Source of the DNA: Alligator mississippiensis
Taxonomy: Eukaryota; Chordata; Crocodylia; Alligatoridae
Direction of reading: 5' to 3'
Assembly (NCBI RefSeq): GCF_030867095.1
Contig: NC_081832.1
Location: 60,435,444-60,499,443, forward strand
DNA: 64,000 nucleotides
The position numbers were made by a program, and so were the translations under genes. Shown one piece after another: positions 47,701 through 54,700 of this stretch. Within the stretch, counting starts at the first letter, position 1. Each line of letters begins with the position of its first letter. The notes beneath the pieces are model-generated. The model ran no database searches. It saw nothing but the letters and a program-made list of their open reading frames with translations, and had not been told where the DNA came from.

Positions 47701-50238
47701 CACCTTTCTTTAAAACCAAAAAAACTACAGTGGGAGAGTTGATTGGTATCAGTGATTTTAGTTGATCAATATCAGGCTTTGCCTTACTAATTGAAATGAA
47801 GTCGATTTTAAATCGAACTATCCTGCTTACCATTTGGGCAGAGTATTGCCCACCCTCTTTGCAAATATAGGCAGTCCTTGGACTTGCGACACGATTGGTT
47901 CCTGAAAACTGCGTCTTAAGTTGAAATGTTGTAACTCAGAACCAATTTTCTCATAAACAATGTTATAAATGGGAGATTGGTTCCTGAACCAAGGCCCAAT
48001 ACCCTATTTTCACCAAAATACCCCAGAATTTTGTACTCAATTATATATAATATAGCTACATTAATGGATTTATATTGCAAATAGCAATCATTGATCTGGA
48101 AGGACTTCTTCAAGGTGACTTTGCTGGACTTTTTGAAAGGCTCTTGTTTGGACTTCTTTAAGGGTTCTTGGGTAGAGTCTTCCCAGGAGTCTTGGCTACA
48201 GGTTTTTCTGGAGTCTTGTCTGCTTTCTTAAAGAAAGTGTTCAAGGAAGTTTAGACAGATGTTCTCCAGGGAGATGAGCGATGCAGCGAACTTGTTTGCT
48301 GGTGTGGTATTGCATCGGATCAAGCGTTGTAAAGTCGAAACTGACGTCATAAAGTTGAAACGGTGTCAATTTATAAACTTTGTAAGTACGAAACATTGTA
48401 AGCCGAGGACTGCCTGTAGCCTGTTCATTTTGGCTTTGCTTTCTTTCCTGAAATTGCCTGGTTGTTGGGTTAGGACTAATACATATTTCTTCCTATTTGT
48501 AGACTCTGTGTCTTGTTTTCACATTCTACAACTAGTATTAGTACATCTATCGGATTCAATTAGAGCAAGGATGTAAAAAATGTAGCCTGAGCTGGGTCTG
48601 ACCCATGGAGCTGTCTCAGAAGCTGGGGTATTGGCAAGCTGTCAGAAGAAGTTGAGGCTGTGGCCAGCAGTGGACATGGCCTGCTGCAGAATTTAGGGCC
48701 CTGTGGATATGGCCTTTGGCAGATGGGCAAGCAAGGGCTATGCAACAAGCCCTTGGCACTGCAGCCACCTGGCTCACTGATTTGTGTGCCTCCACCACAA
48801 CAAGCAGCTACCTGGCACTGCAGTGGCCACAGCTACCATCCCACGGCCAGCCTGGATCTATCTAACTAGGAAACCTGTGTCTGGGGTCCTTGGTGAATTT
48901 AATACCCTTGAGTTAGAATCACATGTTAAACCCACTGTGGGGGAATTCTATTACCTGGTCTAGGTTCTCCATTTTAACCATTAGCTGCATGTTCATTACA
49001 CCATATTTGCATGAAAATATTGGTTATTTGACATCTAAGTGGGAGAAATGTAAATTTTGTTTATAATGGATCTGCTGTTCTCATCTTGTGGGGAAAAAAA
49101 AATCTCAGAAACCTTGGATGAGGCCTAGCTGAATCCAAAATTCTTTGTTTTCTTTAGTTTTTAACCATACTGTTCATTTACTTTTGTTTTCTTTTGCTAA
49201 ATCTAATGGTAGCACTTCCGAGGATCTACCTTCATATGGTCAAAAAGCTTAATTTCTGGATGAAACTAAGCTGTTCTCCCCATAGGTTATCCAGGTGGAT
49301 TTTGGAAAGTATTGGGCTGTTACCAAATATTTAAGTTTTGATGCACCTGGTAACCAAATGAAAAGTCATTTTGTATCTGTAGCTTGCTTTAGAAATAACT
49401 CCACTGATGAAAACCTGTAGAATGGCCTCTTAGTATGTTGTGAACATATGAACAGAACCTTTGTTCCATTAAGAGGGCATCCACAGAAGGCACTTGCTTT
49501 GGCAAAGACTTGAAGCATCTGCTCAGAGCAAAAGGTTTCTGCTTGTGCCACCAAGAGTAGAATATGCAGACAGTAATTTGAAGGAAAAATGGATGCGCCT
49601 TTAGAATAATTGGTTCTTTGAGATTTGTCAAAAGCTCCTTCCTTTCCCTGTAACGTTGGAATTTATTCCTCTTTGGACTTTGGTTGAAGAGAAAAGAGGC
49701 AATGAACCTCTTCTTCCCATTGTGCTCCTCCAAAAAAGCTTATGAGCTAAAAGGTCTGATCTCAGACACATGAATATTGCTCTGCTCTTGATGCTCTTCA
49801 AAAGGGTAATGTGCACAGCAGTTACATGACTGCTTGTGACATTGAGACACACTTGGCATTAGACAAGTAGAAAACAGTTCTGGGAAATTGCACAATCCTT
49901 TCTAGTGACGAAAGAAGATCTTGTCTGAATCCTTGTTTGAGAGACTTTGCATTAATGCAATGTGCAAGGCTCTTCTATTTATTTTTTTTTATAGCAAGGA
50001 CATTGCAAATATGGTGTGTGGAGGTGAGCTAAAAGTTGACTAAAAGCAGTGATCAGTCGGACCATGTTTAACACTATAAAAGGAAAATGGGGACTCGCCT
50101 CCAAGATGGTACAGCATATTCCCTGTCAGTAGCCCTAATGATTGCTGTACAACCCTGTCCCCCTGCAGGTGGAGGCTGTTTCTCTTCTCTTTTCAAATAT
50201 CAGTAAATTGCCCTTGTGTTTATCTTGCAGGTTTCTGA
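2589..50238 (+). CDS. CSNK1A1: Casein kinase 1 alpha, complete gene (10 coding exons plus alternative L exon)
   Basis: This is a monomeric serine/threonine kinase of the CK1 family. It is known for priming beta-catenin at Ser45 in the APC/axin destruction complex and for roles in Hedgehog, p53, circadian and NF-kB signalling. Joining 2589-2711, 3173-3279, 21970-22096, 23974-24072, 30109-30248, 33598-33676, 34943-35017, 36750-36856, 37749-37897 and 50231-50238 gives 1014 nt, or 337 residues. Visible landmarks are the glycine loop GSGSFG (24-29), the VAVK lysine (K46), the HRD motif with catalytic D136 (HRDIKPDN, 134-141), DFG (157-159) and the CK1-specific SIN motif replacing APE. Gly40, the hairpin residue known from mammalian work to form the cereblon-drug degron, is present. 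The start has a strong Kozak context (GCCGCCATGG). All junctions are GT-AG and in phase. No frameshift or missing key residue is seen. Confidence 0.98.
2712..3172 (+). other. CSNK1A1: CSNK1A1 intron 1
   Basis: This short 461-bp intron has donor GTAAGG and acceptor CCTCCCCTGCAG. GC content falls along it as the CpG island ends. I see no repeat or second gene in it. Confidence 0.9.
3173..3279 (+). CDS. CSNK1A1: CSNK1A1 exon 2 (residues 42-77)
   Basis: The exon follows acceptor CCCCTGCAG and ends at donor CG|GTAAGA. It encodes [15 protein letters not shown] through GVGIPHI plus two bases of the next Arg codon. It carries the ATP-anchoring lysine of VAVK (K46) and helix C with its partner glutamate. 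The junction to exon 3 splits an Arg codon, CG|G. Confidence 0.97.
6085..6265 (+). repeat. MIR-type CORE-SINE
   Basis: The segment contains the recognisable MIR order: a 'gtgatccagtggatagggtg' head, then the core around 'ttaccttgggtgagttgcat', then 'cctcagttccccatctgtaa', and an AT-rich tail near 6250. MIR elements are old tRNA-derived SINEs shared by amniotes. Divergence looks high, as expected of an ancient insertion. Ends are approximate. Confidence 0.8.
8123..8545 (-). mobile_element. CR1 LINE 3' fragment, antisense
   Basis: The + strand reads 'ggatcatagggctggaagag', then 'acctagtccagccctgtgct', and later 'cagacagtttctccctaatc'. This is the reverse complement of the 3' end of chicken-repeat-1 (CR1) LINEs, so the element lies on the - strand. 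Like most CR1 copies it is a 5'-truncated fragment and lacks a usable ORF2. An open frame over 8219-8629 is antisense to the element and is not a gene. The inner boundary is approximate. Confidence 0.85.
13207..13370. mobile_element. Short non-autonomous hAT element with intact 8-bp target duplication
   Basis: The element starts with CAGGGACAGG and ends with CCCACCCCAG, which form inverted termini of the form CaGGGnnnGG. It is flanked on both sides by the identical 8-mer CATTAAAG (13199-13206 and 13371-13378), the target-site size made by hAT transposases. At 164 bp it has no coding capacity. A longer relative lies at 35673-36157, sharing both ends. Confidence 0.9.
14025..14055. repeat. Short perfect hairpin
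   Basis: TGAAAGCTAAT (14025-14035) and ATTAGCTTTCA (14045-14055) are perfect 11-bp inverted arms around a 9-nt AT loop. The surrounding bases resemble a repeat tail common in turtles and crocodilians, so this is probably part of a decayed interspersed repeat rather than a regulatory hairpin. Confidence 0.5.
15341..15702. mobile_element. Tc1/mariner-type MITE with long terminal inverted repeats
   Basis: The left end CAGGGTGTTTATAAAGTCCT is mirrored by the right end, whose reverse complement reads CAGGGTGTTTATAAAGCCCT. The first 27 bases match at 26 positions and similarity continues weakly for about 100 bp inwards. TA flanks both sides (15339-15340 and 15703-15704), the target site of Tc1/mariner transposases. 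The 362-bp element has no ORF. Confidence 0.9.
15730..15749 (+). repeat. Poly-C tract (20 C)
   Basis: This is an uninterrupted run of 20 cytosines between two T-rich runs, 27 bp after the mariner-type element. Such tracts are prone to length error in assemblies and to polymorphism. Confidence 0.9.
17401..17419 (+). repeat. Poly-A tract (19 A)
   Basis: This is a run of 19 adenines inside intron 2. No element body recognisable as a SINE or processed pseudogene precedes it, so I treat it as a simple repeat. Confidence 0.8.
18061..18870. mobile_element. Non-autonomous hAT element with a body of about 308-bp tandem units
   Basis: The ends CAGGGGTTGGCAA and TTGCTGACCCCTG are inverted termini. The flanks GGTTAAAC (18053-18060) and GGCTAAAC (18871-18878) form an 8-bp target duplication with one mismatch, typical of hAT. 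Inside, a GC-rich unit recurs: CCTTG-ending landmarks lie at about 18160, 18469 and 18776, and related GTGTACCCACT blocks at 18213 and 18523. Spacing is thus 307-309 bp. Several open frames cross the unit on both strands, but they are products of GC-rich repeats and match no protein I know. A shorter inverted relative sits near 62626-62857. Confidence 0.85.
20295..20462. mobile_element. Probable hAT (Charlie-like) MITE relic
   Basis: The segment starts CAGTGGTCTGTGGACCCC and ends GTTTGAAAAATAGTG. The reverse complement of the end, CACTATTTTTCAAAC followed by GCAGACCCC, resembles the common terminus of Charlie-type hAT elements. The flanking bases show only a weak 8-bp duplication, so the copy is old. 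No coding capacity. Confidence 0.55.
21970..22096 (+). CDS. CSNK1A1: CSNK1A1 exon 3 (residues 77-119)
   Basis: The acceptor is TGCTTTTCAG and the donor CAG|GTATGT. It encodes the end of the split Arg codon, then [19 protein letters not shown] through TVLMLADQ. It carries the hinge ([11 protein letters not shown]) that contacts ATP and the start of helix E. A second possible acceptor lies 60 nt upstream at 21908-21909 and would keep the frame open. Confidence 0.97.
22097..23973 (+). other. CSNK1A1: CSNK1A1 intron 3
   Basis: Donor GTATGT, acceptor TTCTTTTACAG. About 1.9 kb of AT-rich sequence; I see no exon and no repeat that I can classify with confidence. Confidence 0.85.
23974..24072 (+). 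CDS. CSNK1A1: CSNK1A1 exon 4 (residues 120-152), catalytic loop
   Basis: The acceptor is TTTTACAG and the donor AAG|GTTAGT. It encodes [11 protein letters not shown] through GIGRHCNK, exactly 33 codons in phase 0. It carries HRDIKPDN with catalytic Asp136, Lys138 and Asn141. It ends just before the activation segment, at the point where the 28-residue L insert enters in long isoforms. Confidence 0.98.
24073..30108 (+). other. CSNK1A1: CSNK1A1 intron 4, containing the L exon
   Basis: This 6.0-kb interval between exons 4 and 5 contains the alternative L exon at 26563-26646. Donor GTTAGT, final acceptor TTTTTAAG. The rest is AT-rich, with poly-T runs and no repeat I can classify. Confidence 0.85.
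26563..26646 (+). CDS. CSNK1A1: CSNK1A1 alternative L exon (28-residue insert with nuclear-localisation motif)
   Basis: After the acceptor TTGTTTGTTCAG comes an 84-nt open segment encoding [12 protein letters not shown], then [16 protein letters not shown], ending at donor CAG|GTCTGA. This is the L insert known from vertebrate CK1 alpha-L; it enters after Lys152, between the catalytic loop and DFG. PVGKRKR is a basic nuclear-localisation signal, and the L form is known to be nuclear. The exon is 28 codons in phase 0, so inclusion keeps the frame (365 residues). The donor GTCTGA is weak, in keeping with regulated inclusion. It has no ATG-led frame of its own. Confidence 0.95.
30109..30248 (+). 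CDS. CSNK1A1: CSNK1A1 exon 5 (residues 153-199), activation segment
   Basis: The acceptor is TTCTTTTTAAG and the donor AG|GTGAGT. It encodes [20 protein letters not shown] through INAHLGIEQ plus two bases of the next Ser codon. It holds DFG (157-159), the basic anion-binding region that favours primed substrates, and the CK1 SIN motif. It ends in phase 2. Confidence 0.98.
30249..33597 (+). other. CSNK1A1: CSNK1A1 intron 5
   Basis: Donor GTGAGT, acceptor TTTTTTCTACAG. It contains a Harbinger-like MITE at 33023-33325. The remaining 2.8 kb upstream of that element is AT-rich with no feature I can name. Confidence 0.85.
33023..33325. mobile_element. Harbinger-like MITE with nested hairpins
   Basis: The left end GGGCACCTATACA matches the reverse complement of the right end, GGGCATTTATACA. 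TTA stands on both flanks (33020-33022 and 33326-33328), the 3-bp target size of PIF/Harbinger transposases. Inside are several inverted repeats: GTCTGCTGGAG with CTCCAGCAGAC near 33076-33114, and complementary copies of GCTGAAAAATGG and CCATTTTTCAGC. No coding capacity. Superfamily is inferred from the target duplication and the GGGC start. Confidence 0.7.
33598..33676 (+). CDS. CSNK1A1: CSNK1A1 exon 6 (residues 199-225)
   Basis: The acceptor is TTTTTTCTACAG and the donor AAG|GTAGGT. It completes the split Ser codon and encodes [20 protein letters not shown] through PWQGLK. The RRDDMES segment and the helix F aspartates belong to the conserved C-lobe core of CK1 kinases. It ends in phase 0. 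Confidence 0.97.
33677..34942 (+). other. CSNK1A1: CSNK1A1 intron 6
   Basis: Donor GTAGGT, acceptor CATGTTCCACAG. It contains a candidate MITE at 33710-34111 starting only 33 bp after exon 6. The rest shows nothing I can name. Confidence 0.85.
33710..34111. mobile_element. Candidate MITE with imperfect inverted ends
   Basis: The left end TACCATATTTTCTCGCATA and the reverse complement of the right end, TACTGTATTTAGCTGCATA, share 13 of 19 positions. The flanks TTTTAAAA and TTTTAGAG agree at 6 of 8 positions, compatible with an eroded hAT-size duplication. The CGCATA-type start resembles a reptile repeat family I have met but cannot name. It includes a 10-G run near 33799. Confidence 0.5.
34943..35017 (+). 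CDS. CSNK1A1: CSNK1A1 exon 7 (residues 226-250)
   Basis: The acceptor is CATGTTCCACAG and the donor AAG|GTAAGA. It encodes [16 protein letters not shown] and STPVEVLCK, 25 codons in phase 0. The lysine-rich helix lies in the C-lobe; it is conserved in the CK1 family. Confidence 0.97.
35018..36749 (+). other. CSNK1A1: CSNK1A1 intron 7
   Basis: Donor GTAAGA, acceptor GTTGCTTTACAG. It holds the 484-bp hAT element at about 35673-36157. No other feature is recognised. Confidence 0.85.
35673..36157. mobile_element. Longer relative of the 13207-13370 hAT element, with an internal hairpin
   Basis: The left end CCAGGGCGGGCAATTATTTT matches the 13207 element. The right end also matches, including 'ttaattttctaaattttttt' and then a GGGCTG-TATTTTGCACACC terminus. 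The near-identical flanks TTTATGC (35666-35672 and 36159-36165) are an eroded 8-bp duplication. The extra GC-rich middle contains a perfect 16-bp hairpin (36038-36053 with 36062-36077). Open frames through this middle on both strands are not genes. Confidence 0.8.
36750..36856 (+). CDS. CSNK1A1: CSNK1A1 exon 8 (residues 251-286)
   Basis: The acceptor is GTTGCTTTACAG and the donor AG|GTCAGT. It encodes [20 protein letters not shown] through LRQLFRILF plus two bases of the next Arg codon. This is the end of the conserved kinase C-lobe. Confidence 0.97.
36857..37748 (+). other. CSNK1A1: CSNK1A1 intron 8
   Basis: Donor GTCAGT, acceptor TCTCTTTTTCTAG. An 892-bp intron without a repeat or exon I can identify. 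Confidence 0.85.
37749..37897 (+). CDS. CSNK1A1: CSNK1A1 exon 9 (residues 286-336) with two donor sites
   Basis: The acceptor is TTTTTCTAG. The exon encodes [20 protein letters not shown], then a low-complexity Gln/Ala/Ser tail, then [15 protein letters not shown]. The distal donor G|GTTAGT at 37898 gives the 337-residue form. A proximal GC-type donor, CACAG|GCAAGC at 37862, gives a 113-nt exon and a protein shorter by 12 residues (325). Both leave a single G, so the last exon reads Gly-Phe-stop in either case. This is the C-terminal S insert known from vertebrate CK1 alpha. If unspliced, the frame ends at TAG 37900-37902, giving ...NMKG without Phe. Confidence 0.96.
37862..37863 (+). promoter_or_regulatory. 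CSNK1A1: Alternative GC-AG donor for the 12-residue S insert
   Basis: The sequence CACAG|GCAAGC closely fits the consensus for minor GC-type U2 donors (AG|GCAAGT). Splicing from here to 50231 joins ACA-G to GT-TTC-TGA, giving Thr-Gly-Phe-stop. That C-terminus matches the known short form. Use of this site is inferred from the match to known isoforms. Confidence 0.75.
40242..40702. mobile_element. Pogo/Tigger-like MITE
   Basis: The left end CATGTTTCCCTCGCTTTATG mirrors the right end, whose reverse complement is CAGGTTTCCCTCACTTTATG. TA precedes the left end and CA follows the right end, compatible with a TA target with one change. The inside is AT-rich with 'ttatgcg'-type blocks repeated in both orientations. 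It has no ORF. Superfamily is inferred from the termini and target site. Confidence 0.75.
42420..44895 (+). mobile_element. Decayed hAT-type transposase relic, copy A (upstream)
   Basis: This copy aligns by eye along its whole length with copy B. Landmarks are a BED-finger remnant and acidic block (about 42535-42592), a GTTAGT donor-like site at 42593, an acceptor-like TTTGTTTCAG at 43068-43077, and transposase-core remnants (about 43430-44160, including a block corresponding to the DKL region near 44000). The tail has AATAAA at 44815-44820. Many stops and frameshifts make it non-functional. On its own it would be hard to recognise; the call rests on alignment to copy B. Confidence 0.7.
45005..47500 (+). 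mobile_element. Decayed hAT-type transposase relic with BED finger, copy B (downstream)
   Basis: Fragments in shifting frames carry recognisable hAT features. A BED zinc-finger end ([20 protein letters not shown]) lies near 45112-45170. A core block with AGWSS (about 46146) is followed by [17 protein letters not shown] (about 46328-46380) and [15 protein letters not shown] (from 46575), in the order of the DUF659/RNase-H-like region. A C-terminal FKQHVF...PPLNWW piece lies near 47010-47075. A GTTAGT donor-like site (45220) and a TTTGTTTCAAG acceptor-like site (45743) bound what was probably an intron. Stops and frameshifts are present throughout, so it is dead. AATAAA is at 47419-47424. Confidence 0.8.
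47868..48416. mobile_element. Pogo/Tigger-like MITE
   Basis: The left end TAGGCAGTCCTTGGACTTGC matches the reverse complement of the right end, CAGGCAGTCCTCGGCTTACA. TA flanks both sides (47866-47867 and 48417-48418). The CAGGCAGTCC start and TA target fit pogo-type Tc1/mariner elements. The inside is rich in 'gtaa..tcgaaa' blocks in both orientations. No transposase ORF remains. Confidence 0.8.
48566..48870. mobile_element. Probable fragment of a hAT-type repeat
   Basis: The segment begins CAAGGATGTAAAAAATGTAG and goes on to 'tctgacccatggagctgtct', resembling the start of hAT MITEs of the CAGGGATGTCAAA type. A GC-rich body with GGCCAGC-type blocks follows. I could not find a matching inverted end or target duplication, so the right boundary is a guess. 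Confidence 0.4.
50231..50238 (+). CDS. CSNK1A1: CSNK1A1 terminal exon, coding part (Gly-Phe-stop)
   Basis: After acceptor TTTATCTTGCAG the exon begins GT TTC TGA, completing the split Gly codon and adding the terminal Phe before the stop at 50236-50238. The GF ending is that of the vertebrate CK1 alpha isoforms. Confidence is raised by the strongly conserved 3' UTR that follows immediately. Confidence 0.93.
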
Positions 50239-51289
50239 GCATGAAGAGAGGATGGACAAAGCAGAGCAGATTGGAGCAGGACTTGTCACTCCCCAAATCC
50301 TAGAAATTCTAGTTCATACGTACACTTGCCAGTGGTTGTGGGCAACCATTTACTTGGTGTAAAGAACTTAATTTCAGTATAAACTGGCTCTGGGCGGTGT
50401 CAGTGATGCTGCACCCTGAGTTGTAGCAGCTGTAATTGTGAATATTACTGAGATAGTGAAACATGGTGTCCAGTTTTCTATTGCATTTTTTCAAGTGGAA
50501 AAGTTAACTAAATGGTTGACACGCAAGTGGTGGAGAAAATTGTGCATATGCCAATTTTTGTTACCTTTTTACTTTGAACTACACTGCTTTGAGATCTCAT
50601 TGTTTTGGAAGAATGGCATGAACAGTCTTCAGCAACAGTTGTGATAATTGTAAATGCTCACAATTGTGCACTCTTTTTTTTTTTTTTTTTCTGGTTATTC
50701 CTCCTTGGGTTTTGAAAGCTGTACACTTAAAACATTCTTAAAGCTGTTGGCTTCTATGTGCAACATATCAAGCCAGCTGACATGGTAGTAACCAAAGATT
50801 CCAGTTTTTAAGCATACGAAAGACTCTGCCTGCTTACCTGTGCTAGAAATAACAGCATCTAAAGCGAAGACTTAAGAGAAACTTAGCAACTACTAGATAA
50901 TCTTTAGGACTCTGCATTAACTCTATAATGTTCTTGGTATAAAAGGAAAAACAACATATTTGTCACAAATTTAGTTAACATCTTACAACTGAACCTGTAT
51001 GTAAGTTGCTTAGATATATGTAATCACTGTAAACATCTATATGATCTGGGATTTTGTTTTTATTTTGAAGCGGGAGCTTTTTTGTTTACAAGTTCATTAA
51101 AAACTAAAAACTGTTTCTGTAAGGAAATGAGAATTTTTTTAATTTGCCTTGTTAATTCAGTCTAAGAAATCAACACCACCCCAATTTTTTTAAACGGACA
51201 ATTTCAAGGCCATTTGTTAAGCAAGAGATGTCTCTTTCAAAATCATTTTAGACTTAGTGTTGTAACTCTTCCTCACCTTTTTGTTTTTA

Positions 51290-51295
51290 AATAAA
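51290..51295 (+). terminator. CSNK1A1: Candidate polyadenylation signal
   Basis: This is a canonical AATAAA in a T-rich setting, about 1.05 kb after the stop codon. A T-rich stretch follows from 51296, as expected downstream of a cleavage site. Confidence 0.55.
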
Positions 51296-51744
51296 TTTTT
51301 GTATTTTTTTTTTTTTTCCTTGAGGGGGAAGGGCAGTCTTGCATTTTTTTATAACCTTCTGCATTGGTACCCAACCCTCAGAAACAAGAGATTGGTGGAT
51401 TTAAAATGAAATGGCATCTTCTGCAGACCCACTCTCGGCAACCCGCAAACGTTGCTATTGTCTTGCATCGGCTGGACTGACTTGCGATGTATTAGTTTTT
51501 GAAAATTGAGAATGGAAGTGTTTGGATGGTTTTAAACCAAGGCATTTTCTTTCAAGTTCTTGTGAAGTGGATATGATCAGATTAACTCTTGTTCTTCTGA
51601 CAGCCTCCCATCGTGCAGTGTTCATATTGGCTACTGCCCCAGGCTGTCTTACTTCTCACTTACTCTAGTCCAGCTAAAAGCAAGAAGTACTTTTATTGCT
51701 GGTAATTCTTTAACAGTGTAATTTATTCCTTTATAGCATGTCAG

Positions 51745-51750
51745 AATAAA
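51745..51750 (+). terminator. CSNK1A1: Candidate distal polyadenylation signal
   Basis: This canonical AATAAA lies in a stretch ('tcctttatagcatgtcagaa') that I believe is conserved with mammals, about 1.5 kb after the stop codon. A GT-rich segment follows at 51770-51815. Confidence 0.55.
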
Positions 51751-51765
51751 TTAAAAAAATGTCTG

Positions 51766-54700
51766 AAAATGCTGCCAGATGCCTATTGTGTAAATGGTGT
51801 TTTGTATATTAGCCTTTTTTAGACACTTCATGCTGTAGCAAAGTTTTGGTCATACTGCATATTTTATTAGTGGAAAAGATCTTTTATTCCTGTTACTGAG
51901 TTATTCCAGGATTGTCGGATATCCTATGTACTCTTAGTAATGACGCTGAGTTCTCAGTCTTGCTATAAAAGATGGTCACTCTTCTAAAATAGTAGCTAAT
52001 ACATTGTATGGGAAGAGAGCTGTCTTTCCTGATGGGATTCTCCAGATATGAATGATCATTCTCTTTTGTAAAAATGACAACAGAATTAATAAACTGCTTC
52101 AAGAGTTAATATGGGTAACTAAGTTGGGATAGGCAGGCTATTTTGAAAGTTTACTAACTTCAAATATATATTTTAAATAATTCTTGTGCATTCAAAAGGC
52201 TTTATTTGTCCTTTTGGTAATTCTTGCCTTTTGAAAAGGGCAGCAAGGGAGAATGCTTAAGATGGGTTCTTGGTTCTTGGCTGCTTCTGTTCATGTTAGT
52301 ATTTCCCACCCCACTAGTAACATTGCAACCTGATTTCTCTTCTCCTGGTCTTACTGATATATCAGTTACTTTTGATGGAGGGTAAACTAGTTTTGTTTTA
52401 TTGAATCTTAGTTCTTTGAAGTAGGTGGGATATTGGCGTTCATAGATTAAACATGTTTCCCTCTTCCATTGCTGTCATAGTGGAGGAGTATTTTAAATGG
52501 CAACAGGTAGATATTTTGGAGGAACATTGTAAGTACATGTTGAGAAGAGGCTGCATGCAACTCAGGAGGTGGCTAAACTTTCGCTATCTGCAAAGATTAC
52601 TTAGCAGAATTCCTTTAAGTAAGAAAAATGTGCATATACTAAGAATGTCTTCCAATTAACTCCCTTTAATTTAGAAAGTTCACCCCTGAGTTTGTACTGA
52701 ATGACTTGGAAGCTTTCCATTGAAGTCCCTTCCTTGTCTGCATCTATACTGATGCACAGCAGATGTTTTTGTCTAGCCATACATTATTACTACATAAAGC
52801 AGGAGGCTATTGCAACGTTGTTTTGCATACCAATGCTAAAGTAGAGTATTGGTCGCATATGACTGTGCTGTTCACCATAAGATGTAATGATGCCTTCAGA
52901 TAAAAACCACCTTTAACATGCACAAGCACACACTTGTTACATTCTCTTAACATTTAGCTTGGTTCTTTCTGATTCTCTGAAGGTGTTGCTTGCTGTGTAT
53001 AATTCAAATATGTAACAATCGTGGATTGTAATGACGCTTCCAGTTTGTTAAACTAGGCGTCACTCAGCAATATTTTTACAATGCAGTTTCCTGGAGTGTT
53101 ACCTTTAACCCAGCTCCTACGCATGCACCTATACAGACTTTTCATCATATATAGTAATGGCTTACACCCGAGCTGATTGGTTTCTCCTGGGAATTAAAAA
53201 CTAAAGTCTGTGTCTGTACTTTGCCAGGTAATTTACTATAGGCTAACTCGCTCATCTACTGAATCCACCAGTCTCTTTCCACGTACTTGGGACAAGACAA
53301 AACTTCCATCAGTTCACTGAAAAATGGCAGAATGGTTCAGTTTAACTTAATGCAAAGAGCCATTGGATGAACATGCCCGGTAACTGAAGTATAGCTTTGC
53401 AGTGTGGCTGCATGTGCTTGGTTCAGACTAACCCCACATACCGGTTGCCGTTACTTTTGCAGTGAAAGAATAACCAGAAAGGGAATGTTCAAAGGGACAC
53501 CCATTTAGGGCTCTACTCCTTATCTAAAAAACAGGCTTTTTTTATGCTTTGCTTTCTTTCACCCAATGGTGTTAAATGCCCACCTTGTGTTTGTGTGGCA
53601 GGTCTACACAGTAGGAAGGAAATATTCAAGTAGAACAGGTTACTGCAAAAATGAGAAGGAAATCACTTGAAGTCCTGGAACTACCTCGATTGCCTTCAAA
53701 TAAAAGGCAAATGATTTTCTAGTTAAAAGTGCTTGAGTGCTTCTAAGCTGCAGGTTCCCTCAGGCTGAGGGGCGGGAGGTGAGTGAGTTCCACATGTCTG
53801 TCTCTTCTTGGCTTTTGCTTAAGTAGGAGCAGTTGGTATTCAAGAGCATGCTGCTGCTGTCATAGGGCAGACCCTGCTGTTTAATCACATTTTGGGCGTA
53901 GCTAGCACTTGGAGTCTGTTCTGAGCTCTAGAGCTTATATTAATAAACCTGCAGTTCTTCCATGTATGAGTCAAACCTCTGGGAATTTCACGTACAAGCC
54001 TAAAGAGCGTGAATGATTCTTAGTAGGTATTACCAGAAATTCATACTGAGTCACATCCTGGAAATGCACCCCGCCCCTTTTCAGGCCTGGGGCTTCTGAG
54101 GAAGAAAGCAAAGCGCAAGTTTAGTGCTCTCTTATCCTCTTCCAGCAGCGGAGGATTGCAGTCGGGCACAGTGGGAAGGATTTTTAATAGAGGTGCTCAT
54201 GCTGTAGCAGCCAGAATGTGCTTCCCTGTCCCTGTCAGGAAGAGTGATGGTTAATAGCCTGATGACTTCTCAATGAGGTTTACACTAATCATCAAAATAG
54301 CATCCCTGCTTATGAGGCATGGTTTGAGAAGTCTTTCAGCCAGCTTGCATTAACCTGTTAGCAACTCCCATAAGCTGATTGCTCCATTTTCATCAATCAC
54401 TTTGATCTTTCTCTCTGCTACTGACAGCTTTTTAAATTGCATCTCCTCTGACCTTCCCTGTGCCTCTCTCACATAGCACTAAGCTGCACCTCTGTTGTGG
54501 CACATGGGGAGGGTACTGAAAAGGGCCTGCAAGGCTGGCTTTGTCCCCAGGAAGCAGCATGTTTTGCAAAATATGGCTGCATGTTCCCAAAGAGCAGAAT
54601 CCCAACTGTGACAACAATGGAAGGGCCTGTCTAGTGAAGTAAAACCAATGCCAGTCTCTACCCTACCTGGTCACCTTCCTCTTCGCTTCTGAGAGCGGCT

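Larger units (their letters stand above)
37898..50230 (+). other. CSNK1A1: CSNK1A1 intron 9 (12.3 kb), also a possible alternative 3' end
   Basis: Donor GTTAGT, acceptor TTTATCTTGCAG. The first kilobase lacks repeats and contains AATAAA at 38832-38837, so transcripts that read through the donor could end there with the ...NMKG stop. Further on lie a pogo-like element (40242-40702), two tandem hAT transposase relics (about 42420-47500), another pogo-like element (47868-48416) and a probable hAT fragment (about 48566-48870). The intervals 38840-40240, 40710-42410 and 48880-50220 show nothing I can name. Confidence 0.8.
50239..51765 (+). other. CSNK1A1: CSNK1A1 3' UTR, unusually conserved
   Basis: From about 50300 the sequence is, as far as I recall the mammalian mRNA, almost collinear with the human 3' UTR for long blocks, for example 'ggtgtaaagaacttaatttc', 'ctgagatagtgaaacatggt' and 'tctatatgatctgggatttt'. 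It contains ATTAAA at 51096-51101 and AATAAA at 51290-51295 and 51745-51750, so several cleavage sites are possible. Such conservation suggests post-transcriptional control. The end is not fixed by sequence; a longer form reaching past 51765 is possible. Confidence 0.8.
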
